A DNA stretch of 38,911 bases from Blastocatellia bacterium. Lineage in GTDB: Bacteria; Acidobacteriota; Blastocatellia; HR10; J050. Shown here piece by piece: positions 1 to 9,408 of this stretch (its first letter is position 1; each line of letters opens with the position of its first letter). Position numbers and translations under genes: made by a program. The notes below the pieces were generated by a model. That model made no database searches, had not been told where the DNA came from, and worked only from the letters and a program-made list of their open reading frames with translations. Location of the stretch: NCBI GenBank assembly GCA_025054955.1, contig JANWZE010000061.1, forward strand, positions 1 through 38,911, given 5' to 3'.

Positions 1-73
1 GCGCGCTTGCAGCCTGCATCAGCCCGCAACAAGATGCAGGGCAACCAGGCTAAATGCAATTGAAAATCGCTCG
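1..73 (-). repeat. Truncated copy of the MITE-like repeat (copy M0)
   Basis: This segment matches the inner and right part of the element at 187-289. It ends with the same terminal sequence AAATCGCTC (64-72). A stem CTGCATC/GATGCAG lies around 14-38. The left end of the element is cut by the window border, so its true length is unknown. It is separated from copy M1 by the quasi-palindrome at 81-189. Confidence 0.6.
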
Positions 74-80
74 AAGTGAA

Positions 81-189
81 CAAGCTCATGGAACGCGGAT
101 GACGCGGATTTGGCCGATCAACGCGGATCAATCCGTGAAAATCCGCCGCATCCGCTTCATCCGCGTTCTATCCAAACTCCACGAGCTTG
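81..189. repeat. Quasi-palindromic repeat of 9-bp words (ATCCGC family)
   Basis: The outer arms CAAGCTCATGG (81-91) and CCACGAGCTTG (179-189) are inverted copies with one mismatch. The inner left arm carries ACGCGGATG-ACGCGGATT, and the inner right arm (about 141-168) carries ATCCGCCGC-ATCCGCTTC-ATCCGCGTT, three words with a 9-bp period. The whole unit can fold into a long imperfect hairpin. It lies between two MITE-like copies in non-coding DNA downstream of the gene ending at 330. Confidence 0.6.
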
Positions 190-289
190 GAGCGATTTGT
201 GAATGAGTTTACCCTAGGGCGCGCTCGCAGCGTGCATCAGCCCACAAGGATGCGGGGCCTTCAGGCTAAAGGCAATTAAAATCGCTCTA
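187..289 (-). repeat. MITE-like repeat, complete copy M1
   Basis: About 100 bp bounded by terminal inverted repeats: TTGGAGCGATTT at 187-198 and its inverse AAATCGCTCTAA at 278-289, with one mismatch. Inside is an imperfect stem GCATC/GATGC. The reverse complement aligns over its full length with 8538-8641, with scattered substitutions and small indels. No coding capacity is seen. It sits just 3' of the gene that ends at 330, so it may also shape that transcript's end; this is inference. Confidence 0.6.
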
Positions 290-329
290 AACAACTCAAT
301 CGCCAGTCAATCCACGCATCGAATTGTCG

Positions 330-3300
330 CTACGGCCCAACCACGGTGACACCAAGTGGCGTGCGACCCACATTGGTTGTGCGTATCACCTGATTGTTGA
401 TCAGGTCCAAGATCGTCACCGTCCCGTCGTCGGCGTTCGCCACAACGCCATATCGTCCATCGTCCGAGACAGCCACGCGATTCGGACCCGGGCGCATCGT
501 GGCAGCGGAGCGTCCGATGGGAATGTTGGTGATCAGAGCCCCTATGGTGGGCACAATCACCGACAGCGTATTAGCGCGGAGGTTGACCACATAGAGCCGC
601 GTGCCATCACGCGAGATCGTCAGACTCTCAGCGCCCTCGCCGGCCATAATGACCCGCACAACCACATTGAGGAACGTGCTAATGACGCGAATCATGTTCT
701 CGTTGGTATCAGAAGCGTAGACCGAGCTGCCATCGGGTGAGATCGCAACGCACGTCGTATTGGGACCAACGGGAACTTGGGTCACCAGGGGAATTGTCGG
801 AAGAGTGGGATTGACGACCGTCACGGTTCGATCTCCGGGCGTGGCCACATACAATCGGTCCCCTTCCGGCGTGACCACCATGCCAACCGGATTGCTCAGA
901 ATGTTGCGCGTCGTGGAGATCAGTTGATTGGTGGCAGTATCAATGATGGCCAGACCGTTAACGTTGAATAATCCCACATAGAGCCGATCGCCGCTCGGGC
1001 TCATTGCCAATCCTAATGGGCCGCCACCCGTGAAGATTGTCTGAACCGTCTCATAGGAAAATGCGTCAACCACCGAGACCGTGCCACTGCCGAAATTGGA
1101 GACGTACACAAATCGTCCGCCTGGTTGTTTCACAATCCCGATGGGACCTACTTGCACCGGTATGGGCGGTGGATCACTGCCGATTGTTTCCACATTGACC
1201 ACCGAGAGCGACGCTGAACCATTGTTGGTGACAAACGCCTCGATGGGTGGCACAATGCCGTTGCCTATCAACCGGGATGTACAAGTCGAGTTGATCGGAT
1301 CGTTCGTCTGCAGCACCAATGTGGCCGTTTGCACGCCAAGCGAAACAGGCGTGAATCGAACCAACACGCCGCGATCCGTGCCCGGGGCAATCGAAATGGG
1401 GAACGAGACGTTCTCCAGCCGGTAGGCTGTCGAGCCGGTGATGAAGGCGTTGAAGATGAATAAGGTCTCATTACCTGCGTTGGTGATGCGCACGGTTTGC
1501 AGCCGCGATCGTTGCAAGGCCACATTGCCGAAATTGGTTTCTGCTGGCGCTTGGCACACGGCGCCTCTACCCGTTCCTCGTAGACGAACGGCACACCGTG
1601 TGGGACCCGGATCACTACTCAAGATTCTCATCAACGCCGTGGCTTCGCCCACTCTGACGGGAGAAAACGCAACGAAGAACGGAAGACTCGCGCCCGGAGC
1701 CAGCACAACCGGCAGGCTCGTCGGTTGCAATCGGAACGCCGGGTTATCAATAGAAATGCTGGTAATCAGCAACGATTCATCGCCGGCATTCGAGACCGTG
1801 ACAACTCCGATGCCCGTCTGCAACAGCGGCACATCACCGATATTGACTTCGCCCGGCGCTTGACATACTGGCCCTTGGCCAATGCCTTGCGCTATGAGCA
1901 CACACCGAGATGAATCGGGATCATTGCCGATGAGTCGCAACGTGGCCGTCTGGAGCCTGATCGCCGCAGGCGTGAAGCCGACCAGCAGTGTTTGAACGGC
2001 GCCCGGCTCAACCGACAGCGGCAATGCACTGACTACACCAAATTGCGGATCGGTTGAATCAACCCGTGTGATGACAAGTGGCTCATTGCCCAGATTCCCG
2101 ATGACGACCGGTAAATCGGCGCGCTGCCCGATGCGCACCACGCCAAAGCTGAGCGACGTGGGTGTGACGGTGCAAATCGGCGAGCGGCCAACCCCTCGCA
2201 GGCGAATGATGTTGCGGTCTGGATCAGGATCGTTCGTGTCAAGCCTCAGCGTCGCCGTTTGCTCACCCAGCGCCGTCGGCGTAAAGCGAATGTTGAGCCG
2301 TCGGCTCTCACGCGGTCGTAGGCTCAGCGGCACGCCGCTCACAGCAAACGTTGGATTGTCAATCGTGGCGTTGGTGATTTGGAGCGTGTCAGTGCCCCGG
2401 TTGGTAATAACCAGCTCTTGTTGCGCGCCGCCGCTGCCTAAACGCACGTCGCCAAAATCAACCATTGAGCGAGCGGGATCACACACGGCGACACGACCAA
2501 CGACGACAACACCTGTCGGTTGGTCGCCCTGCGTCGGGAAGACTTGCACATTGTTTGTTTTCAGATCAAGGAGCGAAATCGTATCATCGTCTTCATTGGC
2601 CACGACCGCCTTCAACCCATCGGGCGAAACTGCCAAGCGATTGATGCTCGCTCGGGCGGTGCTGGCAGAAGACCCGGTCGGCAACACCGCCATGACTGCT
2701 CCGTCCGATGGGTTGAGCACGGTCGCTTGCGGCGTGGCGAGACTGGCTACCACCAATCGTCGGCGATCCGCCGTCAGCGCCACACTGTCGGGACGATTGC
2801 CGCTAGCAAACGAACGAATCACACGATTCTCTCGGGTTGAAATCACAGTGATGGTGGACTGGCCGAGGTCGGTCACATAGACCGTGTCGCCTTCAGGAGC
2901 CAACGCAATGCCGGCTGGGCTTGGCCCCGTCTCAATCAGCCGGCGCGTAATGACGACGCCCAAATTGACCAACGTGACTCCAGTCGCCCCCGGCGTGACA
3001 ACGTACAGCCGATTATCCGGCACGTCAGTCCACACCAAGCCGGCCGGTTGCCCCGGCACGCTGATGGGAAGGCCTTGTTGACTATTGGTGTCAGTATTGA
3101 CCACAAAGATGGAGTCGCCGGCCGGACTGCTGATGTAGAGCCGGCTGCCATCAGCCGTCAGCGCCAATCCCGTTGGCCGAGCCGTGCGACGCAGTTGAAT
3201 GGTATCAATGACTGCATGACTTTCCGTATCAATGACCGAAACCGTGTTGGTTTGTGAATTGGCCACGTAGACGCGCCGCTGATCAGGACTGACAACCAAC

Positions 3301-3551
3301 GCCGACGGGCCATCGCCCACGCGAATCGGCGGTGCCACGGACGCGCCGCTGCCCAGATCAATCACGCTGACCGTGTTAGAGGCTGTATTGGCCACATAGG
3401 CGCGTTGTATAGGATTTTGCTGCGCCTGTGAAGCCATCCAATCGCCTTGCCAACCGAGCATCAACACTAAACCAATAGCTGCTATGGCGATGAATACGTC
3501 GCACGCTCTCAGCAAACGAGCGACAGAGGCAGAAAATTGAGTAAAGCTCAT
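330..3551 (-). CDS. Secreted YVTN beta-propeller / ASH-repeat protein
   Basis: A 1073-residue exported protein of unknown specific role, probably a surface or periplasmic scaffold. A hydrophobic signal or anchor segment lies at about residues 20-43. Residues about 50-350 are YVTN propeller repeats with recurring AYVAN, VSVID and NRLYV motifs. Four ASH-like (choice-of-anchor D) Ig-type domains follow, starting near residues 355, 459, 562 and 665, each opening with a Cys and containing the IxFTP and TATL signatures. A second YVTN propeller fills about 767-1073. ASH domains 2-4 have a second Cys near their end and ASH1 does not, which suggests intradomain disulfides. The start at 3551 follows a good GGAGG site. 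It is transcribed divergently from the gene at 3762. Family assignment is firm; function is unknown. Confidence 0.85.
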   Translation of the reverse strand: MSFTQFSASVARLLRACDVFIAIAAIGLVLMLGWQGDWMASQAQQNPIQRAYVANTASNTVSVIDLGSGASVAPPIRVGDGPSALVVSPDQRRVYVANSQTNTVSVIDTESHAVIDTIQLRRTARPTGLALTADGSRLYISSPAGDSIFVVNTDTNSQQGLPISVPGQPAGLVWTDVPDNRLYVVTPGATGVTLVNLGVVITRRLIETGPSPAGIALAPEGDTVYVTDLGQSTITVISTRENRVIRSFASGNRPDSVALTADRRRLVVASLATPQATVLNPSDGAVMAVLPTGSSASTARASINRLAVSPDGLKAVVANEDDDTISLLDLKTNNVQVFPTQGDQPTGVVVVGRVAVCDPARSMVDFGDVRLGSGGAQQELVITNRGTDTLQITNATIDNPTFAVSGVPLSLRPRESRRLNIRFTPTALGEQTATLRLDTNDPDPDRNIIRLRGVGRSPICTVTPTSLSFGVVRIGQRADLPVVIGNLGNEPLVITRVDSTDPQFGVVSALPLSVEPGAVQTLLVGFTPAAIRLQTATLRLIGNDPDSSRCVLIAQGIGQGPVCQAPGEVNIGDVPLLQTGIGVVTVSNAGDESLLITSISIDNPAFRLQPTSLPVVLAPGASLPFFVAFSPVRVGEATALMRILSSDPGPTRCAVRLRGTGRGAVCQAPAETNFGNVALQRSRLQTVRITNAGNETLFIFNAFITGSTAYRLENVSFPISIAPGTDRGVLVRFTPVSLGVQTATLVLQTNDPINSTCTSRLIGNGIVPPIEAFVTNNGSASLSVVNVETIGSDPPPIPVQVGPIGIVKQPGGRFVYVSNFGSGTVSVVDAFSYETVQTIFTGGGPLGLAMSPSGDRLYVGLFNVNGLAIIDTATNQLISTTRNILSNPVGMVVTPEGDRLYVATPGDRTVTVVNPTLPTIPLVTQVPVGPNTTCVAISPDGSSVYASDTNENMIRVISTFLNVVVRVIMAGEGAESLTISRDGTRLYVVNLRANTLSVIVPTIGALITNIPIGRSAATMRPGPNRVAVSDDGRYGVVANADDGTVTILDLINNQVIRTTNVGRTPLGVTVVGP

Positions 3552-3721
3552 GCGATTCCTCCAGTCCTTTGGAATAGCGGCTCCGGGCTAGCCGGCATTA
3601 TAGTGGCAGTGCAACATCCTGTGCAACCTGCGCGCACGGTGATTTCATCCACATCATCCGTATTCATATCATCTGTCTGAAGGTGAATGACGACACTCGC
3701 ATGATGGATATGACAACACCT

Positions 3722-3749
3722 TTGATCCTTGGCCCTGAGCCGGTATAAT
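3722..3749 (+). promoter_or_regulatory. Candidate sigma-70-type promoter, nearly leaderless
   Basis: A perfect -10 box TATAAT (3744-3749) lies 16 bp downstream of a -35-like TTGATC (3722-3727, four of six consensus bases). Initiation about 7 nt past the -10 box would fall at about 3756, only a few bases before the ATG codons at 3759 and 3762. Either the mRNA is almost leaderless or the TATAAT is coincidental. Confidence 0.4.
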
Positions 3750-3761
3750 GGAGAGGCTATG

Positions 3762-4610
3762 ATGAACCGATCCTTCTGCAAAGCAACGATTCACTTCTTC
3801 CCCACGCTGATATTAGGTTGCCTGCTGCTGACACACGGGCTGGTCGGCTGGTCGGCTCAAGGCGGTCTGGATAAACGGCCACCTGAGCTGCCGGTAGACC
3901 AACTCATTCAGAAGGTAGCCGCGAACGAAAGCCGCCTGCGTGAAGAATTCAAACAATACGCCTTCCGCCAGGAGTTCGTCTTTCAGACCATTGTCGGCCG
4001 CGATACGGTGACCGGTGAACTTCGCCGCATCTCGGAAATTGTGTTGGACAAAAAAGGACAACGCATCGAAAAAATCACCTACTTCCCACCTTCACCATTG
4101 ATCCACATGTTGACGCCGGCTGATTATCACGACCTAGCCGGTGTGCAACCATTCGCTCTGTCGCTCGAAGAACTTCCCAAGTACAAAGTCTCCTATGTGG
4201 GTCGTGAACGCGTTGATGAGCTGGACACCTATGTTTTCGATGTCACGCCGGCCGTGCGATTCGACCCAAAGAAGATCAACATCAACGAGCGTTACTTTCA
4301 AGGCCGCATCTGGGTTGACACGGAAGAGCTGGTCATCGTCAAGATCGCCGGACAGGGCGTGCCAGAAGACGGCAAGAATCAGTTTCCCAAGTTTGAGACC
4401 TGGCGCGAGAATATCAGTAAAGGCATTTGGCTGCCGACCTACACCTACGCTGATGATGTTCTGGAATTCGACACGGAAAATGTGCGTATCCGCATGGTGG
4501 TCAAGCTGACCGACTATCGTCGCTTCACCGCCACCCTTGAAGTCTCAGATGAAGAACCCTTACCCCCAGAAAAACCGGCAGCCTCACCTGGGACCAAGCC
4601 GAAGCCATGA
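3762..4610 (+). CDS. LolA/RseB-like periplasmic protein
   Basis: About 282 residues. An N-terminal signal peptide (hydrophobic run FPTLILGCLLLTHGLVG) precedes a mature region resembling the outer-membrane lipoprotein-sorting fold (LolA, LolB, MucB/RseB). Typical features are the FRQEFVFQT strand, GELRRISEIVLDKKG, RIWVDTEELVIVKI and a late KGIWLPTYTYADD segment. The C-terminus is a short Pro/Lys-rich tail. Proteins of this fold bind lipid or lipoprotein acyl chains; the actual ligand here is unknown. Two ATGs (3759 and 3762) follow GGAGAGG; the second has better spacing. The gene ends 12 bp before selB, so the two are probably co-transcribed, although no functional link is evident. Confidence 0.65.
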   Translation: MNRSFCKATIHFFPTLILGCLLLTHGLVGWSAQGGLDKRPPELPVDQLIQKVAANESRLREEFKQYAFRQEFVFQTIVGRDTVTGELRRISEIVLDKKGQRIEKITYFPPSPLIHMLTPADYHDLAGVQPFALSLEELPKYKVSYVGRERVDELDTYVFDVTPAVRFDPKKININERYFQGRIWVDTEELVIVKIAGQGVPEDGKNQFPKFETWRENISKGIWLPTYTYADDVLEFDTENVRIRMVVKLTDYRRFTATLEVSDEEPLPPEKPAASPGTKPKP

Positions 4611-4622
4611 AGGCGCCTGAGC

Positions 4623-6548
4623 ATGAATGAGCGAAAACGAGTCATCATCGGGACGGCTGGCCACATTGATCACGGGAAAACCATGCTCGTCAAGGCGCTG
4701 ACGGGCATTGACACGGACCGCCTCAAGGAAGAGAAAGAACGCGGCATCACCATTGACATTGGATTCGCCGACTTGATGGTGGATCACATGCAATTGGCCT
4801 TCATTGACGTCCCGGGACACGAACGATTCGTCAAAAATATGCTGGCCGGCGTCCACGGGGTTGACCTCGTCATGCTGGTTGTAGCCGCCGATGAATCCAT
4901 CATGCCGCAAACACGCGAACACTTCGACATCTGTCGGCTGCTCGAGGTTCAACGCGGCCTGGTGGCCATCACCAAAATTGATCTGGTCGAAGATGAACTG
5001 GTTGACCTCGTTGAAGAAGAAGTGCGCGAATATGTTCGCGGCTCATTTCTGGAGGGCGCGCCAATTGTTCGCGTCAGCTCGCGCACTGGCGCTGGATTGG
5101 ATCAATTGAAGGCCGCGCTCGTTCAACAAGCTGATCTCATTCACACCAAAAAAACAGACGCGCTGCCCCGCTTGCCTGTGGATCGCGTGTTTTCGATCAA
5201 AGGCTTTGGCACGATCATTACAGGCACATTGACCTCAGGGATTCTCCGCGAAGGGCAGACGGTTGACATCCTTCCCAGCAGGCGCCGCGCCACGATTCGT
5301 GGTCTACAAGTACACAGAGGGTCTGTTCAAACGGCGCAAGCCGGCGAGCGCGTTGCCGCTAATCTGTCGGCCGTGAGCGTAGATCAAGTGACACGCGGCG
5401 ATGTGATTGTGCCCGCCGGGCGATTCGAACCGACGTCGTTGATTGATGCCCGACTAGACCTGCTGCCGACCGCGCCTCGACCGCTGCGCACGCGCACGCG
5501 CGTCCGTCTTCATCTGGGGACGGCGGAAATTCTCGCGCGAGTCGTTCTGCTGGATGCCCACGTGCTGATGCCGGGACAAACCGGCTTTGTCCAATTTCGA
5601 CTGGAAAGCCCCACATTTGCTGTACCGGACGATCGGTTCATCATTCGTCAGTATTCACCTTGCTTGACCATCGGCGGCGGCTGCGTCGTAGACGGATTAG
5701 CGACCAAGCACCCGCCGTTCCATCCCGAACATGCGCGTAGCCAGGCGCTGATTCAGTCGCTGCGCCGGCTCACGTCGGGGTGTCAAATGGAACGGATTCA
5801 GGTGTGGGTCGAGTCAGCCGGACGGCGCGGCATCAGCTATGAATCGCTCGCCGCTCGATCAGGACTCACTGATGCGCTCCTGACCGAGGCATTGTCTTCA
5901 TTGGTCCAGGCTCAACACTTGATCGAAGTCGTCGGCCAAACCCGCTATTACATTGCCACGGCCGTTTACGATCAACTCCGCTCAGCCCTGCAACAAATGC
6001 TGGCCGAGTATCATCAAGCTCATCCGCTATCCGAAGGAATGCCGCGTGAAGAAGTGCGAAGCCGATTGATCAGCGGCCAGCGAGATGAATTTTCTGTGGC
6101 TCTCTTCGGACGATTGCTTCAAGAACCAGTCTTCGATGCAGAACGAGATGTCGTCCGACTCCGAACGCACCAGGTGAGTCTCTCGCCGCAGGAAGCGCAA
6201 CAGCGTGAGCAATTGCTCACGGCGATTCAGCAGGCCGGCTATCAAGCTCTGACGCTGGACGAAGTCGCCCAACGAACCGGCGTCAATCCAACCGTTGCGC
6301 GTCAATTACTACAGCCAGCGCTGAATCAAGGCCGACTCATTCGTCTGGGCGATTTGCTGTTTGACGCTGATGTGATCAATCACTTGAAAGCCACCATTCG
6401 CGCGCATAAAGCGATCAGCAACAAACTCGACGTAGCCGCATTCAAGCAGATCACTGGCGTCAGCAGGAAGTATGCGATTCCTCTGTTGGAATACTTAGAC
6501 CGCCAAGGCGTAACTCGTCGGATCGGCCAAGAGCGGGTGATCTTGTAA
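4623..6548 (+). CDS. selB: Selenocysteine-specific elongation factor SelB
   Basis: A 641-residue GTPase that delivers selenocysteyl-tRNA to UGA codons followed by a SECIS hairpin. Residues 10-20 form the P-loop [11 protein letters not shown], followed by the switch region [17 protein letters not shown] (G3) and TKID (G4). Two beta-barrel EF-Tu-like domains follow to about residue 370. The remaining C-terminal part reads as the helical winged-helix repeats typical of SelB, which bind the SECIS RNA, including [33 protein letters not shown], a classical SelB ending. Length is close to that of E. coli SelB. No selA, selD, tRNA-Sec gene or obvious selenoprotein is seen in the window, so the partners must lie elsewhere. 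An AAGG-type site precedes the ATG. Confidence 0.95.
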   Translation: MNERKRVIIGTAGHIDHGKTMLVKALTGIDTDRLKEEKERGITIDIGFADLMVDHMQLAFIDVPGHERFVKNMLAGVHGVDLVMLVVAADESIMPQTREHFDICRLLEVQRGLVAITKIDLVEDELVDLVEEEVREYVRGSFLEGAPIVRVSSRTGAGLDQLKAALVQQADLIHTKKTDALPRLPVDRVFSIKGFGTIITGTLTSGILREGQTVDILPSRRRATIRGLQVHRGSVQTAQAGERVAANLSAVSVDQVTRGDVIVPAGRFEPTSLIDARLDLLPTAPRPLRTRTRVRLHLGTAEILARVVLLDAHVLMPGQTGFVQFRLESPTFAVPDDRFIIRQYSPCLTIGGGCVVDGLATKHPPFHPEHARSQALIQSLRRLTSGCQMERIQVWVESAGRRGISYESLAARSGLTDALLTEALSSLVQAQHLIEVVGQTRYYIATAVYDQLRSALQQMLAEYHQAHPLSEGMPREEVRSRLISGQRDEFSVALFGRLLQEPVFDAERDVVRLRTHQVSLSPQEAQQREQLLTAIQQAGYQALTLDEVAQRTGVNPTVARQLLQPALNQGRLIRLGDLLFDADVINHLKATIRAHKAISNKLDVAAFKQITGVSRKYAIPLLEYLDRQGVTRRIGQERVIL

Positions 6549-6628
6549 TTTGATTGCCTGTCGGGAACAAACTAGCTACAATGGCGTGTCAACCGGTGAG
6601 GTCAAATATAAAAACGAGACAATAACCA

Positions 6629-8479
6629 ATGAAATGGGCGTCGGCACATGGTCGGTGGTTGATTTGCGTATTCATTCTTCTCATGTGGTGGCTCATTCAG
6701 ATGCCATCGGTCGCGCGGGCTGCTCAATCCGAGAGTCCTCAAACGGCTGTTGAACAAGCGCCGAGCCGCGCTGCCCAGACACCGCACCATCAACCGGCAG
6801 TCTCTGACCCAGCCGAACCTGCCACGAACGAGGTTCAACGCCGCGCCATAGAAACGCTCCAGTTCCTGAATTCACTGGTTGCCACGCTGGCCACACCTGA
6901 ACAACAGATCATTGGCTATGCCGTCATCGGCCAGGCGCTGGCAGCGGCTGATCAGGAAGCAGCGCGTCACTGTTTCCGTCAGGCCTTCGCCCTGTTGCAA
7001 AAGCGAGCACAGGCAAAAGACCAGCAGGTATCCGAATCGTCCACGTCATCATGGCGCGACCTGCGCAATGAATTGCTCAGTCGTGTTCAACAAGTGGACC
7101 CAGCGTTGGCCCGCGAATTGGCTCGCATTGAACAACAACCCGCCCAGTCTTCATCTGAACTCTCCTCGCCCCGACAACGACGACGCGACATGAGACGAGA
7201 AGCCGGGCGGCTGCTGTGGGAAGCCTCTCAAAAATTGCCAGACGACCCTATCGTTGCGGCGATGCTGGCTGAACAAAGCTTGTCGTTGGCGGTGACGCCC
7301 GGTCTAGGCCATTTCCTTTTGCAATTGCGTCCACATGACGCGCGACGCGCCGATCAACTCTATGACATGGCGTTTGCCGCTGCCATGCGCGCTGTTCCAC
7401 CATCGCCTGACGATTTGTTGGAATTGGCTGCCTATGTGTTCCCTGCCAGCTTCGCTGGTCGGCGCTCGCACCCGATTGATGCAAGCCGCGCTCGAACGCT
7501 TCTTGAGTCACTGACGACGGCGCTGTTGTCAGCAGCGTGGATAGACCAGAGCGACGTTGACGAGCGAGTCTATCATCACGTCTCACGGCAGTTGATCGTG
7601 TTTCAACGGCTGATCCCGCTCTATCAACTCTACGCGCCACACTTGATGAACGACGTTGAGCGCATCGTGCAGCAGTTTTTGACGCACGCGCCCAGCCGAT
7701 TCCAGAGCAAATGGCGTGCGGCAAACGCTCAGGACGACCCGGTCGAGACCACGTTGCGCCAAGCTGAAGCTGAAGCCGATCCGCAATTCAAAGACGAGCT
7801 ACTAGCGCAGGTGGCCATTACAGCAGCGCGTCGCGGCCAGATGGACCGTGCCGAGCAGATCACCTTTCGCATTCAAAGCCCCTCGCTGCGCCACGAGACG
7901 CACCAACATGTCATAGCAGCCGCGATTGAATATGCTATCTCACAACAACAATGGACTGTGGTCCGACACTTGAGCCAACGGCTCGAAGATCGAATGTTAC
8001 GCGCCGAGTTATTGACGCGGGCCGCCGATCAATCAGCCGAGCGCCAACAATCAAGCACCTCGCTGGAACTTCTGCTGGAGGCACACCAGCTCATTACGCC
8101 GGTTGAGCCGTCACCGCGTCAAGCTGAACTCTTTTTCGACATCGCCACCGCCATGCTTAAAACTGAACCGTCCCGAACCTTTGAACCCGCCCTGGCGGGT
8201 ATACAAGTCCTGAACAAACTAGAAGCAGCCAGAAAAGAAGCACAAAAAGCGCTAGTAAAGGTCGGCACATTCCTATCTGACCGGCTGGCTCGCCAACAAT
8301 TGGAAGAGGTGTTCGGACGACTGGGACGCGCCGATTTTGATCGAGCGATCCAAATTGCTACGCAATTACAAAATGTGCACCAGCGAATTATCGCTCAAGC
8401 GGCAAGCTGCCGAGAGGCGTTGTTACGATTGACCAAATCAAAGAAATCAAAATCAACCGCTCGAACCGATCAACAATAA
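6629..8479 (+). CDS. Secreted all-helical protein of unknown function
   Basis: A 616-residue protein that I do not recognise. It begins with a signal peptide (hydrophobic core about residues 10-27, likely cleavage after ARA at about residue 31). A Gln/Ser/Ala/Pro-rich linker follows. The rest is predicted by eye to be alpha-helical, with amphipathic pairs resembling TPR or HEAT-type repeats, for example AVIGQALAAADQEAARHCF and AITAARRGQMDRAEQITF. No catalytic motif was found. It ends with a Lys/Ser-rich tail. No strong ribosome-binding site precedes the ATG. It lies 80 bp after selB on the same strand, and a MITE-like repeat follows its stop. A helical scaffold or lipid-interacting role is only a guess. 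Confidence 0.7.
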   Translation: MKWASAHGRWLICVFILLMWWLIQMPSVARAAQSESPQTAVEQAPSRAAQTPHHQPAVSDPAEPATNEVQRRAIETLQFLNSLVATLATPEQQIIGYAVIGQALAAADQEAARHCFRQAFALLQKRAQAKDQQVSESSTSSWRDLRNELLSRVQQVDPALARELARIEQQPAQSSSELSSPRQRRRDMRREAGRLLWEASQKLPDDPIVAAMLAEQSLSLAVTPGLGHFLLQLRPHDARRADQLYDMAFAAAMRAVPPSPDDLLELAAYVFPASFAGRRSHPIDASRARTLLESLTTALLSAAWIDQSDVDERVYHHVSRQLIVFQRLIPLYQLYAPHLMNDVERIVQQFLTHAPSRFQSKWRAANAQDDPVETTLRQAEAEADPQFKDELLAQVAITAARRGQMDRAEQITFRIQSPSLRHETHQHVIAAAIEYAISQQQWTVVRHLSQRLEDRMLRAELLTRAADQSAERQQSSTSLELLLEAHQLITPVEPSPRQAELFFDIATAMLKTEPSRTFEPALAGIQVLNKLEAARKEAQKALVKVGTFLSDRLARQQLEEVFGRLGRADFDRAIQIATQLQNVHQRIIAQAASCREALLRLTKSKKSKSTARTDQQ

Positions 8480-8537
8480 TGCAATGCTGCTGGCCGGGCG
8501 CGCGTCTTATTCTCACGTCGGATCGAGCGTGGGCTAC

Positions 8538-8641
8538 TATAGCGATTTTCAATTGCCTTTACTTGGGGAGCGCCCGCCTTGCGGGCTCATGCGCGCCGCA
8601 AGTGTGCGCCCCAGGGTAGATTGATTCGCAAACCGCTCTAA
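8538..8641 (+). repeat. MITE-like repeat, complete copy M2
   Basis: Inverted-orientation copy of 187-289. It starts ATAGCGATTTTC and ends AAACCGCTCTAA, degenerate terminal inverted repeats. The interior aligns with M1, including the AATTGCCTTTA block, the GCGGGCT/ATGC block, GCCCCAGGGTA and ATTCGCAAA. It fills most of the gap between the convergent genes ending at 8479 and 8704, a position where it could act as a shared transcription end. Confidence 0.6.
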
Positions 8642-8703
8642 GTCCGTGTTGAGTCATCGGCAACGACCTGCTCACAGCCGCGCCGATGGCATGTCCTGGC
8701 CTC

Positions 8704-9297
8704 TCACGCCGACAGCATCTGTAAAAACAGTTGGTGCACTCGACGATCCTCGGTCAATTCGGGATGAAAGGTTGCCACCAAGCATCGCCCTTGGCGAACC
8801 AACACCGGATGTCCTTGATGCTCCGCAAGGACCTCCACACCGGCGCCAACATGCCTGATGATCGGCGCGCGGATGAACACAAGCTCCAACGGCGGCGGGC
8901 CGAGCGCCGAACTCATCGTCCAATCAATGAAGCTGTTCACTTGTCGGCCATAGGCATTGCGCTCGACCACAATATCAACGAAACCAAGCGACGGTTGCGC
9001 AGGATGCTCTACCTGTTTGGCCAGCAAGATCGCGCCAGCGCACGTGCCGAAAAAAGCGCCGCCACGCTCCAGCAACATGTGCAGTGGTTCGATGAAGCCT
9101 TCTTCCGTGAGTAGCTTCAACATGGTCGTGCTTTCGCCGCCGGGTAGAATCAGCCCGCAGACATGCGCCAAGCCATCAGGCGTGCGTACTTCGCGCCACC
9201 GCACGCCCATCGCATCCAACACCTTGGCATGCGCAGCAAAATCGCCCTGCAGGGCCAACACGCCCACGCTCAGAGCATCAACGTCTGGTTGTGACAT
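8704..9297 (-). CDS. pdxT: Pyridoxal 5'-phosphate synthase glutaminase subunit PdxT
   Basis: Class I glutamine amidotransferase that hydrolyses glutamine and channels ammonia to PdxS in the DXP-independent vitamin B6 pathway. With the start at 9297 it is 197 residues, normal for the family. The N-terminal VGVLALQGDF and GLILPGGEST motifs are canonical. The nucleophile is Cys86 in FGTCAGAI, and His178 with Glu180 in ATFHPELTED complete the triad. The reading frame is open upstream to 9363, but those 22 residues have no family counterpart, and the ATG at 9297 has a GGA site about 6-8 nt upstream, so 9297 is preferred. It lies about 110 bp downstream of pdxS on the same strand. Confidence 0.95.
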   Translation of the reverse strand: MSQPDVDALSVGVLALQGDFAAHAKVLDAMGVRWREVRTPDGLAHVCGLILPGGESTTMLKLLTEEGFIEPLHMLLERGGAFFGTCAGAILLAKQVEHPAQPSLGFVDIVVERNAYGRQVNSFIDWTMSSALGPPPLELVFIRAPIIRHVGAGVEVLAEHQGHPVLVRQGRCLVATFHPELTEDRRVHQLFLQMLSA

Positions 9298-9408
9298 GTG
9301 CAATTCCAATCGGGACTGCAGTAGAGAGCGTGATTCACTATTCGCGCGTTTGCAACCGTTCATCCATGGTGCTGAACGATCGCAGATAGCTTTTTCGGGC
9401 AGCGCGAC

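Noticed and set aside
2068-2880. 270-residue plus-strand frame
   Set aside because: Antisense shadow of the propeller/ASH gene, whose minus-strand translation has unmistakable domain repeats.
9298-9363. Longer PdxT start at 9363
   Set aside because: Adds 22 residues absent from the family and lacks a ribosome-binding site.
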